The position numbers and the translations under genes are program-made. The notes under the pieces were generated by a model. That model ran no database searches. It worked only from the letters and a program-made list of their open reading frames with translations, and was not told the DNA's origin. This document shows, one piece after another, positions 54,377-63,444 of a stretch of DNA of 64,000 nt. The stretch's first letter is position 1, and every line of letters begins with the position of its first letter. Origin of the DNA: SZUA-309 sp965215995. GTDB taxonomy: Bacteria > Pseudomonadota > Gammaproteobacteria > Pseudomonadales > Azotimanducaceae. Where the stretch lies: the NCBI GenBank assembly GCA_965215995.1, contig OZ244128.1, positions 2,666,001 through 2,730,000 of the forward strand, in the 5' to 3' direction.

Positions 54377-55276
54377 ATGCGACACCTCAACTACAACCAC
54401 CTGCTGTATTTCTGGACGGTAGCCAGTGAAGGCAGCATCGCTCGCGCATCCGAAGTTTTGCACCTCACGCCGCAAACCATCAGCGGGCAGCTCAAGCTGC
54501 TCGAGGAGACCATTGGCGAGCCGCTGTTCCTGCGCGCCGGCCGTGGGCTCGTGCTGACGGACACGGGCAGAGTGGTGAGTCAGTATGCGGACGAGATCTT
54601 CTCCCTGGGCGCTGAGTTGACCCAGAGAATGCGTGGTGGCGAGCCGGGCGCACCGGTGAGCTTCAACGTAGGCGTCGTTAACTCCATTGCCAAACTCATC
54701 GCCTACCAGATCATTGAACCGGCTCTGGACCTGGAGGACGACCTGCGCATCGTCTGCATCGAAGGTGAGCTTGAAGCCCTGCTCGGTGATCTGGCCGTGC
54801 ACAAGCTGGATCTGGTGATCTCTGATCGAGCGATACCTTCAGGGCTGCACGTCAAAGCCTATAACCACCCGCTCGGAGAAAGCGGTGTGCAGTTCTTCGC
54901 GCAGAAAAACGTCGCCTATCGCTATGTGCGAACCTTTCCGGACTGCCTGGAGGGAAGCCCGGTGCTGCTGCCGATATCAGGCAGTCCACTGCGACGGGGC
55001 CTGGAGGAGTTTTTTGATCGGAAGGGCGTGGTGCCCAAGGTGGTCGCTGAATTCGACGACAGTGCTCTGCTCAAGGCCTTCGGAGAAGCAGGTGCAGGAT
55101 TTTTCCCTGCACCGGCTGCCATTTCCGGCCAGGTCGAGCACATGTATCACGCCAAGAGTATTGGTGATGTGGATGGCGTGACCGAGCATTTCTATGCCAT
55201 CTCACCAGAGCGAAAGATCAAGCATCCTGCCGTGGTCCGGATTACGGAAGTGGCGCGGGAGCAGCTCGGCGGCTGA
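54377..55276 (+). CDS. nhaR: LysR-family regulator NhaR
   Basis: 299 residues from the ATG at 54377 after AGGAAGAAGACC. The N-terminal helix-turn-helix (NYNHLLYFWTVASEGSIARA and HLTPQTISGQLKLLEE) is almost diagnostic of NhaR, the sodium-responsive activator of Na+/H+ antiporters; the effector domain continues to the end. Its location next to the Mrp antiporter operon makes regulation of that operon likely. The upstream region from 54190 is AT-rich, with several TATCGAA-like repeats that could be operator sites. The 3' end overlaps the convergent RaiA-like gene by 35 bases. Confidence 0.87.
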   Translation: MRHLNYNHLLYFWTVASEGSIARASEVLHLTPQTISGQLKLLEETIGEPLFLRAGRGLVLTDTGRVVSQYADEIFSLGAELTQRMRGGEPGAPVSFNVGVVNSIAKLIAYQIIEPALDLEDDLRIVCIEGELEALLGDLAVHKLDLVISDRAIPSGLHVKAYNHPLGESGVQFFAQKNVAYRYVRTFPDCLEGSPVLLPISGSPLRRGLEEFFDRKGVVPKVVAEFDDSALLKAFGEAGAGFFPAPAAISGQVEHMYHAKSIGDVDGVTEHFYAISPERKIKHPAVVRITEVAREQLGG

Positions 55277-55583
55277 TCTGGACCGGCCCGCTCAATGACC
55301 GGCGGCGTCGGGTAACGTCCCGTCGAGCTCTCAGCAGCACGCTGACGATGGCGGTCGTGCCGTCAGCATGCTGACTGGAGAGATCGAGCTGTTCGCCATT
55401 GGCCAGTTTCGCCGCCAACTCGCAGCGATACTGCAAGCTGCCCCTCTCCTCGATCGCAGAAAACGTGACCTTGGGATTCATCACGCTGGCGACCAGGGGC
55501 GACAAGGTGAGGTTGAAGTGGTGTTCGATCACCGGTTGCCACACCTCAGCCAATTCTGGCGCGATTGAGAGATTGAGCTTCAT
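55242..55583 (-). CDS. Short ribosome hibernation/RaiA-like protein
   Basis: 113 residues. MKLNLSIAPELAEVWQPVIEHHFN, SAIEERGSLQYRCELAAKL and DLSSQHADGTTAIVSVLLRARRDV keep the beta-alpha-beta core of HPF/RaiA proteins that sit in the ribosomal A and P sites, with a basic last segment. Sequence agreement is limited, and the assignment is tentative. CAGGACGTAAG precedes the ATG at 55583. Its 3' end overlaps the nhaR 3' end on the other strand. Confidence 0.55.
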   Translation of the reverse strand: MKLNLSIAPELAEVWQPVIEHHFNLTLSPLVASVMNPKVTFSAIEERGSLQYRCELAAKLANGEQLDLSSQHADGTTAIVSVLLRARRDVTRRRRSLSGPVQISRRAAPAPLP

Positions 55584-55613
55584 CTTACGTCCTGATTTGT
55601 CGAGCTGGCCGAG

Positions 55614-55641
55614 AGTTTAGACGCGGTCCGCAAACTGACAA
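55614..55641 (-). promoter_or_regulatory. Putative sigma70 promoter of the RaiA-like gene
   Basis: On the minus strand, TTGTCA (55641-55636), a 16-base spacer and TAAACT (55619-55614) are placed 31 bases before the ATG at 55583. Both boxes differ from consensus by one or two bases. It separates the gene from the upstream Mrp operon. Confidence 0.45.
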
Positions 55642-55824
55642 TCAGAATATGTTGAGTGTGAATCATCGAGCCAACCGAACTGGCTGAGCTTCGAGAATCA
55701 CGAACTAATGGCGCCGAACAACCCGCTTTATCCACTGGCTGCACAGCGTTGAGACTATTCGCTGTGTTTGCGCCGAAAAGGAGAAGGGCAACTTTGAGGC
55801 AGGCAGACCGAACAGTTGACCCTG

Positions 55825-57525
55825 TCAGAGAAAGTAAACCAGCACGTAGGCACTCAGCAGCGTCGCGATCAGCAGAGCCGTCGTGCCGATTGACGAGGAG
55901 CGCAGGAAGTAGCCATTGCCCTGCTCCGAGGGCTCGCTGGCGAACAGCAGGCGTGCGACCTTGCGAGCCCACCTTTTCCCTGTGTCGAGCCCATTCCGGG
56001 TGAAACGCCTGAGCTTCAGCAGGGTGGATTCGGTTGCCAGCATTGCCCGTGGCAGTCCTGCCCGCCAGAGCCAGTCAACGTCCAGACTGAGGGTCTCCGT
56101 GCGCCGCATGAGGGGCAGGAAGAGAAAGAAAGCCAGACCGGAGAAAAGCAGCAGCTGAAGGTAAAACACGACCTTGCCTGCCGTGTAAGGTTCATAGGTC
56201 ACGGGATAGGGCAGATGCTGATAGAGCAGCTCCGGATAGACGCCGAGCAGGATGCAGAGCACGGCGAACAGGACCATCCCCGCGGACATGTTCCAGGGCG
56301 CTTCCTCCGGACGCAGGCCGGAATCCTTCTGGAAAAACACGAACCAGGGGAATTTGATGCCTGCGTGGAGGAAGACGCCGGCTGAGGCTGCGGCCAACAG
56401 CAGGTAGACCACCATCAACCCCTCCATGCCCGCTGCCTGGGAGATGAGCGTCTTGGTCGTGAAGCCGGACGTCAGCGGGAAGCCGGAGATCGACAGCGCG
56501 GCGATGATGCAGCAGAGGGTGGTTAGCGGCATGGTGCGGAACAGCCCGCCGAGCTCCGTGCATTTGCGTTTGCCTGTCCGGTAGAGCACCACCCCTGCCG
56601 ACATGAACAGTAGAGCCTTGTAGATGATGTGCGAGAAGGCATGGGCTGCAGCCCCGTTCAGCGCCATTTCGGTACCGATGCCGACCGCACAGACCATGAA
56701 TCCGACCTGGTTGACGATGGAGTAGGCCAGGATGCGGCGTGCATCGTTCTCGAGCAACGCACAGAGAATGCCGTACATGATCATGTACAGCCCGATCCAG
56801 ATCAGCACCTGCTCGCCGGGGAACAGCAGGATGAGGGCCAGCACTGCGGTTTTAGTGGTGAAGGCAGAGAGAAAGACCGAACCGGTTGGCGAGGCTTCCG
56901 GGTAGGCATCAGCGATCCAGGCGGACAATGGTGGCGCCGCCGCGTTGATCAGAATCCCGATGAGGATCATCCAGGTTTCGAAGTTGTGGGCGAACATAGG
57001 CCGCACGTCGATGGAGACGGTGTTCACCACTACGCCTTCGATCCCCACCTTGAGAATGATCCCGCCAAGCAGGTGCAGCACTGCATAACGGATGCCGGCC
57101 GCCCGGGCTGCCGGGGTTCCGCCACACCAGATCACGACCGTGGAGAACAGAGCCATCAGCTCCCAGTAAAGGAACAGCGTGATCAGATCGCCGGCGAAGC
57201 AGACGCCGATGGCACCGGCAGCGTAGATGTATCCGGCCGCAAGCTCCCGGGCACTGGCCTGGCGGAAGCCGAACAGGCCACCAGCGAACGCCATGATGGC
57301 GAAGATGGTAGCGAACAGTCGACGCACCGGGCTGCCTTCGATGGGCTCGAGCAGGTAGTCCAGGAATGGCACGGTCATGGCGACGCCGTCCGGCACCTGC
57401 CAGGCAGCCCAGAGCGTTACCAGCGGGGTAACCAGCACAACAGCAGTACGCAGATGGGAGCGGGTAAGCGCGATCAGCGCTCCACCCAGCAACAACCATC
57501 CGGCGGGCGGAAAGACGTCAATCAT
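55825..57525 (-). CDS. Mrp-type antiporter subunit, ND5/MrpD-like (third copy)
   Basis: 566 residues from the ATG at 57525, preceded by GAGGCGCGGG. About 14 membrane helices; the proton-antiporter domain is marked by ITLFLYWELMALFS with its conserved Glu, FTTKTAVLALILLFPG with Lys, and AHAFSHIIYKALLFMS. The C-terminus, beyond residue ~430, has extra helices and a basic tail (KLRRFTRNGLDTGKRWARK), as in large MrpA-like or MbhH-type subunits. It should carry H+ as part of the complex. Last gene of the operon, 7-8 bases overlapping the small subunit before it. Confidence 0.85.
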   Translation of the reverse strand: MIDVFPPAGWLLLGGALIALTRSHLRTAVVLVTPLVTLWAAWQVPDGVAMTVPFLDYLLEPIEGSPVRRLFATIFAIMAFAGGLFGFRQASARELAAGYIYAAGAIGVCFAGDLITLFLYWELMALFSTVVIWCGGTPAARAAGIRYAVLHLLGGIILKVGIEGVVVNTVSIDVRPMFAHNFETWMILIGILINAAAPPLSAWIADAYPEASPTGSVFLSAFTTKTAVLALILLFPGEQVLIWIGLYMIMYGILCALLENDARRILAYSIVNQVGFMVCAVGIGTEMALNGAAAHAFSHIIYKALLFMSAGVVLYRTGKRKCTELGGLFRTMPLTTLCCIIAALSISGFPLTSGFTTKTLISQAAGMEGLMVVYLLLAAASAGVFLHAGIKFPWFVFFQKDSGLRPEEAPWNMSAGMVLFAVLCILLGVYPELLYQHLPYPVTYEPYTAGKVVFYLQLLLFSGLAFFLFLPLMRRTETLSLDVDWLWRAGLPRAMLATESTLLKLRRFTRNGLDTGKRWARKVARLLFASEPSEQGNGYFLRSSSIGTTALLIATLLSAYVLVYFL

Positions 57526-57775
57526 CCCGCGCCTCGTAATAGTCGTCACTGCGTTTCAGCCACCAGCCAAGCGCCTTGGCGACGCCGACCATGACCGCAC
57601 AGGCGCCGAAACCAAACAGGGCCCCGAAGCCGAACCAGGCATCCACGGCGAAGAATCCCTTCACATCGACCACGAGCTGGGCAAGCACGGTCAGTGCCAG
57701 AACGATGGCTGACGCCCACCATAACTTGCGGATGGTGGCATCTCGCACGAGCCAGTGCTCTTGAGGGTCGCTCAC
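57518..57775 (-). CDS. Small two-helix membrane protein of the Mrp operon
   Basis: 85 residues from the GTG at 57775, which overlaps the stop of the upstream antiporter subunit. Two helices (LWWASAIVLALTVLAQLVV, FGFGALFGFGACAVMVGVA) and a basic, acidic-ended tail. It is not a standard Mrp A-G subunit but occurs in some operons of this extended type, where it may help assemble the second and third MrpD-like subunits. Overlaps at both ends argue that it is translated. Confidence 0.7.
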   Translation of the reverse strand: MSDPQEHWLVRDATIRKLWWASAIVLALTVLAQLVVDVKGFFAVDAWFGFGALFGFGACAVMVGVAKALGWWLKRSDDYYEARDD

Positions 57776-59235
57776 GGAGCACTCCCCAGCAGCTGACGCT
57801 CGAGCTCGATCACCGGAGCGTTGAAAAAGAAGAAAGCGAGGGTGGCGAGGCCGGTGAAGGACAGCGCGATCACCATGGGCAGTGGTGCTTCTCGAACCTC
57901 GTCCCGATCGGTTTCGGCGAACCAGGCCATGTAGACGAGTGGCAGGAAATAGGCAGCGTTCAGCACGGTGCTGAGAATCACCGTCAGAATGGCGGTGAAG
58001 CTCTCCGCCTGAAACGCACCTGCCAGTATGTACCACTTGGAGACGAAGCCGCCGGTTGGCGGAACCCCGATCATGGAGAGGGCGCCGATGGTGAATGCCG
58101 CCATGGTCCACGGCATCTTTCGACCGATACCGGCCAGGTCGCGGGTTTCGGTGATCTTTGCTGCCGTGTAGAGGGCACCGGCGGCAAAGAACAGGGTGAT
58201 CTTGCCGAGTGCGTGGGCTGCCATGTGAATGGCGGCGCCGATCTCCGCCAGTGGCTTCAGCACCGCGGCGGCCATGACCACGTAGGAAAGCTGGGAGACG
58301 GTGGAGTAAGCGAGCAGCCGTTTCAGATTCGTCTGCCGGAGCGCCATCAGGCTTGCCAGGATGATGGTGATCGCCGCGGCCCAGGTCAGCCAGACGCTGC
58401 CGGGCAGATCGAACAGATAGTCGGCACCGAAGACGTAGACGATGACTTTAACGACGGCAAAAACGCCGGCTTTCACCACAGCGACCGCATGCAGAAGCGC
58501 GCTGACGGGCGTGGGTGCCACCATGGCTGCCGGCAACCAGCGGTGCATGGGCATGACGGCCGCCTTGCCGATACCGAAGATGAAGAGACCAAGCAGGCAC
58601 AGCACCCAGAGCTCGTCCAGGTGGGCGTCTTCAAGCACGCCACCCGTTGTGAAGTCACCGGTATCGGCGGCGACGTACGTCCAGATGATGGCCGGTAGCA
58701 GCAGGCCTATGGAGGTGGCCAGCAGTATGCCCAGATAGGTACGTGCGGACCTAACCGTGTCTGCATCCCCTTTGTGTGAGACAAGGGGGTAGGTGGCCAG
58801 GGTCAGGATCTCGTAGAAGAGAAACAGCGTGAACAGATTGCCGGCAAAGGCGATTCCCATGGTGGCCATCAACGAGATGGCGAACAGCGCGTAGTAGCGG
58901 GTCTGGTTGCGCTCTCCGTTGGCACGCATGTAACCCACGGAGTACAGCGAGTTGACCAGCCACAGCGCCGATGCCAGCGCGGCGAAGAGCATGCCGAGTG
59001 GCTCGACCGCAAAGGCGATCTCGATTCCGGGGAGGATCTCGGAAAGCACGAAGCCGGGTCGGGCTCCTGCCAACAGTGCCGGCACCAGGCTCCAGACGAA
59101 GTAGATCAGAAAAGCAGCGGTAATGAAGGTGGTCCCTTCCCGCAGGTTGGGATGCACCCGCCCGGCGGCAAGGATAGCCAGCGCTCCTAAAAGTGGGGTC
59201 GCCAGCGCAGCAGCTATGGTGTGTTCCAGAGTCAC
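57772..59235 (-). CDS. Mrp-type antiporter subunit, ND5/MrpD-like (second copy)
   Basis: 487 residues from a GTG at 59235; the longer open frame to 59601 belongs under the preceding gene. About 14 helices. Key residues are the Glu in LFTLFLFYEILTLATYPLV, Lys in FGIGKAAVMPMHRWLPAAM and MAAHALGKITLFFAAGAL. It is a complete proton-conducting unit, similar to but distinct from the MrpD encoded upstream; both overlap their neighbours by four bases. Inner membrane. Confidence 0.87.
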   Translation of the reverse strand: MTLEHTIAAALATPLLGALAILAAGRVHPNLREGTTFITAAFLIYFVWSLVPALLAGARPGFVLSEILPGIEIAFAVEPLGMLFAALASALWLVNSLYSVGYMRANGERNQTRYYALFAISLMATMGIAFAGNLFTLFLFYEILTLATYPLVSHKGDADTVRSARTYLGILLATSIGLLLPAIIWTYVAADTGDFTTGGVLEDAHLDELWVLCLLGLFIFGIGKAAVMPMHRWLPAAMVAPTPVSALLHAVAVVKAGVFAVVKVIVYVFGADYLFDLPGSVWLTWAAAITIILASLMALRQTNLKRLLAYSTVSQLSYVVMAAAVLKPLAEIGAAIHMAAHALGKITLFFAAGALYTAAKITETRDLAGIGRKMPWTMAAFTIGALSMIGVPPTGGFVSKWYILAGAFQAESFTAILTVILSTVLNAAYFLPLVYMAWFAETDRDEVREAPLPMVIALSFTGLATLAFFFFNAPVIELERQLLGSAP

Positions 59236-60728
59236 GGCATGTGCCCCAGAAGCAGGCGCGCTGCTTCGGCAGCCAGATTCAGCGGCAGGTCCGGCCGAAA
59301 ACCGAAATAGAAGTTGGCGATCACAGCGAGCCAGGTGATGCCGACGAGCCAGGCTGCACCGGACGCGGTTGAATTCGCTTCGCCGGTGGCGTCCCGCCGC
59401 TGGAAGTAGGCGGGTTCCACCACTCGCCAGATATAGGCCAGTGCCAGCAGCGAGCTCACCACGATGACGACGACGAGTGCCACGCCCGCCACACCCTGCT
59501 CGGCGGCGGCCGTAATCAGGTACCACTTGCTGATGAAACCGGCGGTTCCCGGCATGCCGATCAGGCTCAGTCCGGCAGCCACGAAGGCAGCCATGGTCCA
59601 TGGTCGTTGCTGTCCGATACCTCGAAGATCGGACAGGTTCAGCCCGGTTGCGCTGAGCGCCAGACCAGCCACCGCCAGAAAGAGCGCGCCCTTGGCCAGG
59701 GCGTGGTTGAACATGTGCACGATACCTGCGGTCAGCCCTTCCGGCGTCAGCAGGCTGGCGCCGAGCAGGATGTAGCCGATCTGGGCGATGGAAGAGTACG
59801 CCAGCAGCCGTTTCAGGTTGTGCTCCGCCAGTGCCGCGGCCGAGGCGATCAGCACGGCCAGCACGGCCAGCGGCAGCAGGAAGAAAGAGAACTGCAGCTC
59901 ATGGCCGATGAGGTTCTGCTGGAACACGAAGAAGTCGAACCGCAGCAGAACGTAGATGGCGACCTTGGTGGCACAGGCAGCGAGAAAGACCGTTACGATG
60001 TGTGGCGCATGCGTATAGGCGTTCGGCAACCAGACATGCAGTGGGAACACGGCCGCTTTCAACGCCAGACCGATGGTGATGAAACCGGCGGCGACCAGAA
60101 TCGGAATCTGATCGGCCACCGCTCCGATTCGGCTTTCCATGTCTGCCAGGGCCAGGGTGCCGGTCATCATGTAGATCAGACCGATGCCGATCAGGTAGAA
60201 GGTGGCGCCTATCGTGCCGATGATCAGATATTTGAACACCGCAGGCAGCGCCCGGCGGTCTGGACCTCCAGCGATCAGCACATAGCAGGCAAGTGAAGAA
60301 ATCTCCATGAACACGAAGATGTTGAAGGCGTCGGCGGAGACCGCGATGCCGAGAAAGCCCGTCAGCGCCAGCAGCCAGGCGGCGTAAAAGTACGGTTGCC
60401 GGGTGTTCTCGATCTGCCCGTCGATGCTCGCCCGGCCAGCCAGCAGGGCCAACGCCGATGCGCCGGTGACAATCAACAGAACGATCGCGCTGAGCGCGTC
60501 GATTTCCAGACCGATGCCGTAAGGTGCCGGCCAACCACCCATCTCGTAGGAAGGCGTTCCACCCTGCAGCACCTGCGACGTCATGAGAATCGCAACCGAG
60601 AAAGAAGCCAGGCTTGCCGCCAGTGCTGCGAGCCAGGCCAGGCCCTGAGGCTTGAGCAGCAGGACCAGCGGTGCAGTCAGCAACGGCACGATCACGACAA
60701 GCGCGGGAAACTGCTGCAGCGCCGTCAA
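59232..60728 (-). CDS. mrpD: Na+/H+ antiporter subunit MrpD
   Basis: 498 residues. Proton-pathway residues of the ND2/4/5 family are intact: Glu in FNIFVFMEISSLACYVLIAG, Lys in GLALKAAVFPLHVWLPNAY and MFNHALAKGALFLAV. MrpD forms one of the antiporter-like subunits of the complex, which exchanges cytosolic Na+ for external H+. Starts four bases inside the mrpC 3' end. 14 membrane helices expected. Confidence 0.9.
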   Translation of the reverse strand: MTALQQFPALVVIVPLLTAPLVLLLKPQGLAWLAALAASLASFSVAILMTSQVLQGGTPSYEMGGWPAPYGIGLEIDALSAIVLLIVTGASALALLAGRASIDGQIENTRQPYFYAAWLLALTGFLGIAVSADAFNIFVFMEISSLACYVLIAGGPDRRALPAVFKYLIIGTIGATFYLIGIGLIYMMTGTLALADMESRIGAVADQIPILVAAGFITIGLALKAAVFPLHVWLPNAYTHAPHIVTVFLAACATKVAIYVLLRFDFFVFQQNLIGHELQFSFFLLPLAVLAVLIASAAALAEHNLKRLLAYSSIAQIGYILLGASLLTPEGLTAGIVHMFNHALAKGALFLAVAGLALSATGLNLSDLRGIGQQRPWTMAAFVAAGLSLIGMPGTAGFISKWYLITAAAEQGVAGVALVVVIVVSSLLALAYIWRVVEPAYFQRRDATGEANSTASGAAWLVGITWLAVIANFYFGFRPDLPLNLAAEAARLLLGHMP

Positions 60729-61123
60729 GACGGGGTCTCCTCGTTTCCCATGCCGTCTTGGCAGGTCTGCCGCGTATCTGCCTCGAGGATCTCCTCTTCC
60801 TCGATGGTTCCGTAGGCCTCTTTGATACGAACCACAATCGCAAGACCTAATGCCGTGGTGGAGACGCCAACGACGATGGCGGTGAGGATGAGGACCTGAG
60901 GCAGCGGGTTGGAGTACAGCTGATCCGTCACCCCCGGCTGGATAATGGGCGCCGTGCCACCCTCGACCTTGTCCATGGTGATGTACATGAGAAAGACTGC
61001 GGACTGGAAGATGGAGAGCCCAAGCAGCTTCTTGATCAGGTTGCCGCGTGCGATAACGGCATAGAGACCAATCATGAGGACGACGGCAAACACCCAGTAG
61101 TTGAAATAGCCAAGCACCTCCAC
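60725..61123 (-). CDS. mrpC: Na+/H+ antiporter subunit MrpC (NuoK-like)
   Basis: 132 residues; three membrane helices as in NuoK. NLIKKLLGLSIFQSAVFLMYI and QVLILTAIVVGVSTTALGLAIVV are the conserved second and third helices of MrpC. It is longer by ~20 residues at the C-terminus (EEEEILEADTRQTCQDGMGN) than most. Overlaps mrpD by four bases; one base separates it from the MnhB-type subunit upstream. Confidence 0.9.
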   Translation of the reverse strand: MEVLGYFNYWVFAVVLMIGLYAVIARGNLIKKLLGLSIFQSAVFLMYITMDKVEGGTAPIIQPGVTDQLYSNPLPQVLILTAIVVGVSTTALGLAIVVRIKEAYGTIEEEEILEADTRQTCQDGMGNEETPS

Positions 61124-61124
61124 G

Positions 61125-62096
61125 TCAGTGCTCCCGGGCTGCGAAGGCGTGAAAAATGGATAGCAGTGCCCCGGCGACCGTCATGCCGACGCCGAGCTCA
61201 ATGGCGATGATGCCGATCTGGCGACCGGTTACCGGGTCCGGATGCAACACCGAGTAGTCCAGGAAGTTGGCACCCAACGCCATGCAGAGCACGCCTACCC
61301 CGCCGTACAAGGTGGTGCCGACGATGACAAGTGCCTGCATCGCGCCTGCAGGAACCGATCGCAAAGCTGCCTGCTCGCCCTCGAGGAGCGCGTGCAATAT
61401 CAGCCCAGTGGCGATGATTGCGCCTGCCTGGAAGCCGCCACCGGGGCCATACTCGCCGTGAAACTGCACGTACAGCCCGAACAGAATGATGAACGGTAAC
61501 AGCAGGCGTCCCACCACCTTGGGGATCAGGTGGTGGCGAAGGCCGGGATCCGACGCCCGGATGGTGCCGGTTCTGATCTGATCGCCGCTCAGCACAAAGA
61601 GCACGCCAACCATGGCGACGAAGACGACGAAAACCTCTCCCAGCGTGTCGTAGCCACGGAAGCTGGCGAGCACCGCAGTGACCACGTTCGGAATGTCCAT
61701 AAGCTCTGGTGTGTTTTCCAGATACCAGGGTGCAACATGCTGGTGCACGGGCGCTTCTGGATCACCCAGCTTCGGCTTGTCGAACGTGGCGTAGATCAGT
61801 ATCAGCACGGTAATGGCAACGACGACCACGGATACCCAGCGTATGGACCTGGAGTGCTTCTCCCGCTCGGCGGTCAGCGCCAGCGCGCTCAGCAGGATGA
61901 CGGTGGTCACGCCGGCACCGACGGCGGCTTCGGTGAGGGCAACATCAGCTGCGTCCAGGATGAAAAAGTTGGCGGCCATCAGCAGGCTGAAGATCGCCGC
62001 CAGCATCACGGCGACGAACAGGTTCCTGGTCTGGACGATGGCCAGGGCGGTGACGACCAGCAGGCTGAGCAGGAAGACGCCGAAGATGGTGATCAC
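61125..62096 (-). CDS. Antiporter subunit with DUF4040 and MnhB domains (MrpA C-terminus plus MrpB)
   Basis: 323 residues. N-terminal ~90 residues are a DUF4040 module (NLFVAVMLAAIFSLLMAANFF, ALTEAAVGAGVTTVILLSAL), normally the end of MrpA. The C-terminal ~150 residues are MnhB (LFGLYVQFHGEYGPGGGFQAG). Thus the large MrpA seen in Bacillus is split here: its ND5-like part is on separate genes and its end is fused to MrpB. Overlaps mrpG by four bases. Confidence 0.87.
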   Translation of the reverse strand: MITIFGVFLLSLLVVTALAIVQTRNLFVAVMLAAIFSLLMAANFFILDAADVALTEAAVGAGVTTVILLSALALTAEREKHSRSIRWVSVVVVAITVLILIYATFDKPKLGDPEAPVHQHVAPWYLENTPELMDIPNVVTAVLASFRGYDTLGEVFVVFVAMVGVLFVLSGDQIRTGTIRASDPGLRHHLIPKVVGRLLLPFIILFGLYVQFHGEYGPGGGFQAGAIIATGLILHALLEGEQAALRSVPAGAMQALVIVGTTLYGGVGVLCMALGANFLDYSVLHPDPVTGRQIGIIAIELGVGMTVAGALLSIFHAFAAREH

Positions 62097-62407
62097 TGCT
62101 CTTCGCTCTCCGTCTTCGGACGAATGCCGGAAAGGTAAGCCGCGTTAGCCAGCGCATAGGAGGCGGTCGGCCCGGTCAGCAGCATGAAGATCAGGATGGC
62201 GGCGATTTTGGCGCCGGCCAGGGACCAGCCGGCTTGCAACAGAATACCGAGCAGGACCAACAGCGTGCCGATGGAGTCGGTGAGGCTGGCGGCGTGCATG
62301 CGAGAGTAAAGATCGCTGAGTCGAAGCGCGCCGATGCCGCCGATGAGTAGGAAACCGCCACCGGATATGAGCAGCAGCCAGCTGGCGATGTCTAGGACGA
62401 GCTGCAC
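62093..62407 (-). CDS. mrpG: Na+/H+ antiporter subunit MrpG
   Basis: 104 residues from a GTG at 62407. Three helices with the family pattern ISGGGFLLIGGIGALRLSDLYSRMHAASLTDS and GPTASYALANAAY. MrpG stabilises the complex rather than transporting ions itself. One base follows the mrpF stop before this start; the 3' end overlaps the DUF4040-MnhB gene. Confidence 0.88.
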   Translation of the reverse strand: MQLVLDIASWLLLISGGGFLLIGGIGALRLSDLYSRMHAASLTDSIGTLLVLLGILLQAGWSLAGAKIAAILIFMLLTGPTASYALANAAYLSGIRPKTESEEQ

Positions 62408-62408
62408 G

Positions 62409-62672
62409 TCAGGGCTCGTCCGCTCGGGCCCGGTTCTGGAAAAACTCCAGCACGGCCAGAACGCCAACGAAGTTGATCAGAGCGTAGGCGAGAGCCAGGT
62501 CGAGAAAGTCGGGCCGGCCATAGAGAAAGGCTACCACCGACAGCAGCAAGGCGGTCTTTGTGCCCAGCATGTTCACCGCCAGCACGCGATCGTAGACGCT
62601 CGGTCCCAGCAGGGCTCGGATGAGCGCCAGGCCCATGGTGACCAGGATTGCGAGCGCCGCGGCGGTATACAT
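62409..62672 (-). CDS. mrpF: Na+/H+ antiporter subunit MrpF
   Basis: 87 residues, three helices, LIRALLGPSVYDRVLAVNMLGTK is the MrpF signature and YGRPDFLDLALAYALINFVG the third helix. Homologues outside Mrp complexes carry bile salts or other anions, but here it belongs to the antiporter. One base separates it from mrpE. Confidence 0.9.
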   Translation of the reverse strand: MYTAAALAILVTMGLALIRALLGPSVYDRVLAVNMLGTKTALLLSVVAFLYGRPDFLDLALAYALINFVGVLAVLEFFQNRARADEP

Positions 62673-62673
62673 G

Positions 62674-63153
62674 TCAGGTTCTGGTGAGCCGTTTAACGCG
62701 CTGGCTGAACTCGCCGGTTGCCAGCTCGTCAGCGCCTTTGCGGGACAGGCTGTGAGCGAGCAGCTGGTTTTCCTGCAGATCGAGGGTCAGTGTTCCAGGG
62801 GTGAGGGTGATGGAATTGCCGAGGATGGCCTGACCGATGGCATCTTCCGGAAGTTCCGTGAGCTTGAGCACGGTCGGGCTGGTCGGCAACTGCGGGTGAA
62901 GCACGATACGGCTCACCTCCAGACTGGAGCGGACCACCTGACCTGCCAGCCAGAACCAATAGGCAGGCAGCCTGAGTAGGATTCGCAGCAGGTTCACCTG
63001 CTCCAGAACCTGCATCCGTTGTGCCAGGTAAAGTGTCACCGCGCAGGAAAGCACACCCAGTCCAAGTAGCAGGGGCGTATATAGCCCCGACCACAGGAGC
63101 CAGGCGTTTGCCAGAAGCGCGGGCCAGACCAACACGCTGAGGCGCAGATTCAC
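62674..63153 (-). CDS. mrpE: Na+/H+ antiporter subunit MrpE, first gene of the operon
   Basis: 159 residues from a GTG at 63153 preceded by GGGAGCGAGCT; a GTG at 63180 would add nine residues but has no ribosome site. Two to three N-terminal helices and a C-terminal soluble domain with GNSITLTPGTLTLDLQENQLLAHSLS, typical of MrpE. The 264 bases upstream are AT-rich in part, presumably with the operon promoter. Gene order E-F-G-A'B-C-D-D-small-D differs from the Bacillus A-G order. Confidence 0.88.
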   Translation of the reverse strand: MNLRLSVLVWPALLANAWLLWSGLYTPLLLGLGVLSCAVTLYLAQRMQVLEQVNLLRILLRLPAYWFWLAGQVVRSSLEVSRIVLHPQLPTSPTVLKLTELPEDAIGQAILGNSITLTPGTLTLDLQENQLLAHSLSRKGADELATGEFSQRVKRLTRT

Positions 63154-63444
63154 AGCTCGCTCCCAAGCCGAAGCTTGCACGCTGAGAACGCGAGCTCAAT
63201 CTGAAAGCGGCAGCTGATCATTGGATTGCAGGCAAACGGTGATACATCGAATTTACCATTGCTGCAGACGGCGAATATCAGGTATTGCCGAAGATACGAT
63301 GCGGGAGAGGCGAACTGTTCGATGAAATTCGCCTTCTGCCCACCCCGTCACGACCATTTGAGTCGGGATGCTGCCAGCCGGATCCTGCCGTGAGCATTGC
63401 TGAGCTCGTGCGTTTCGCCTGAGGATCCCTCATATTCGAGACTC

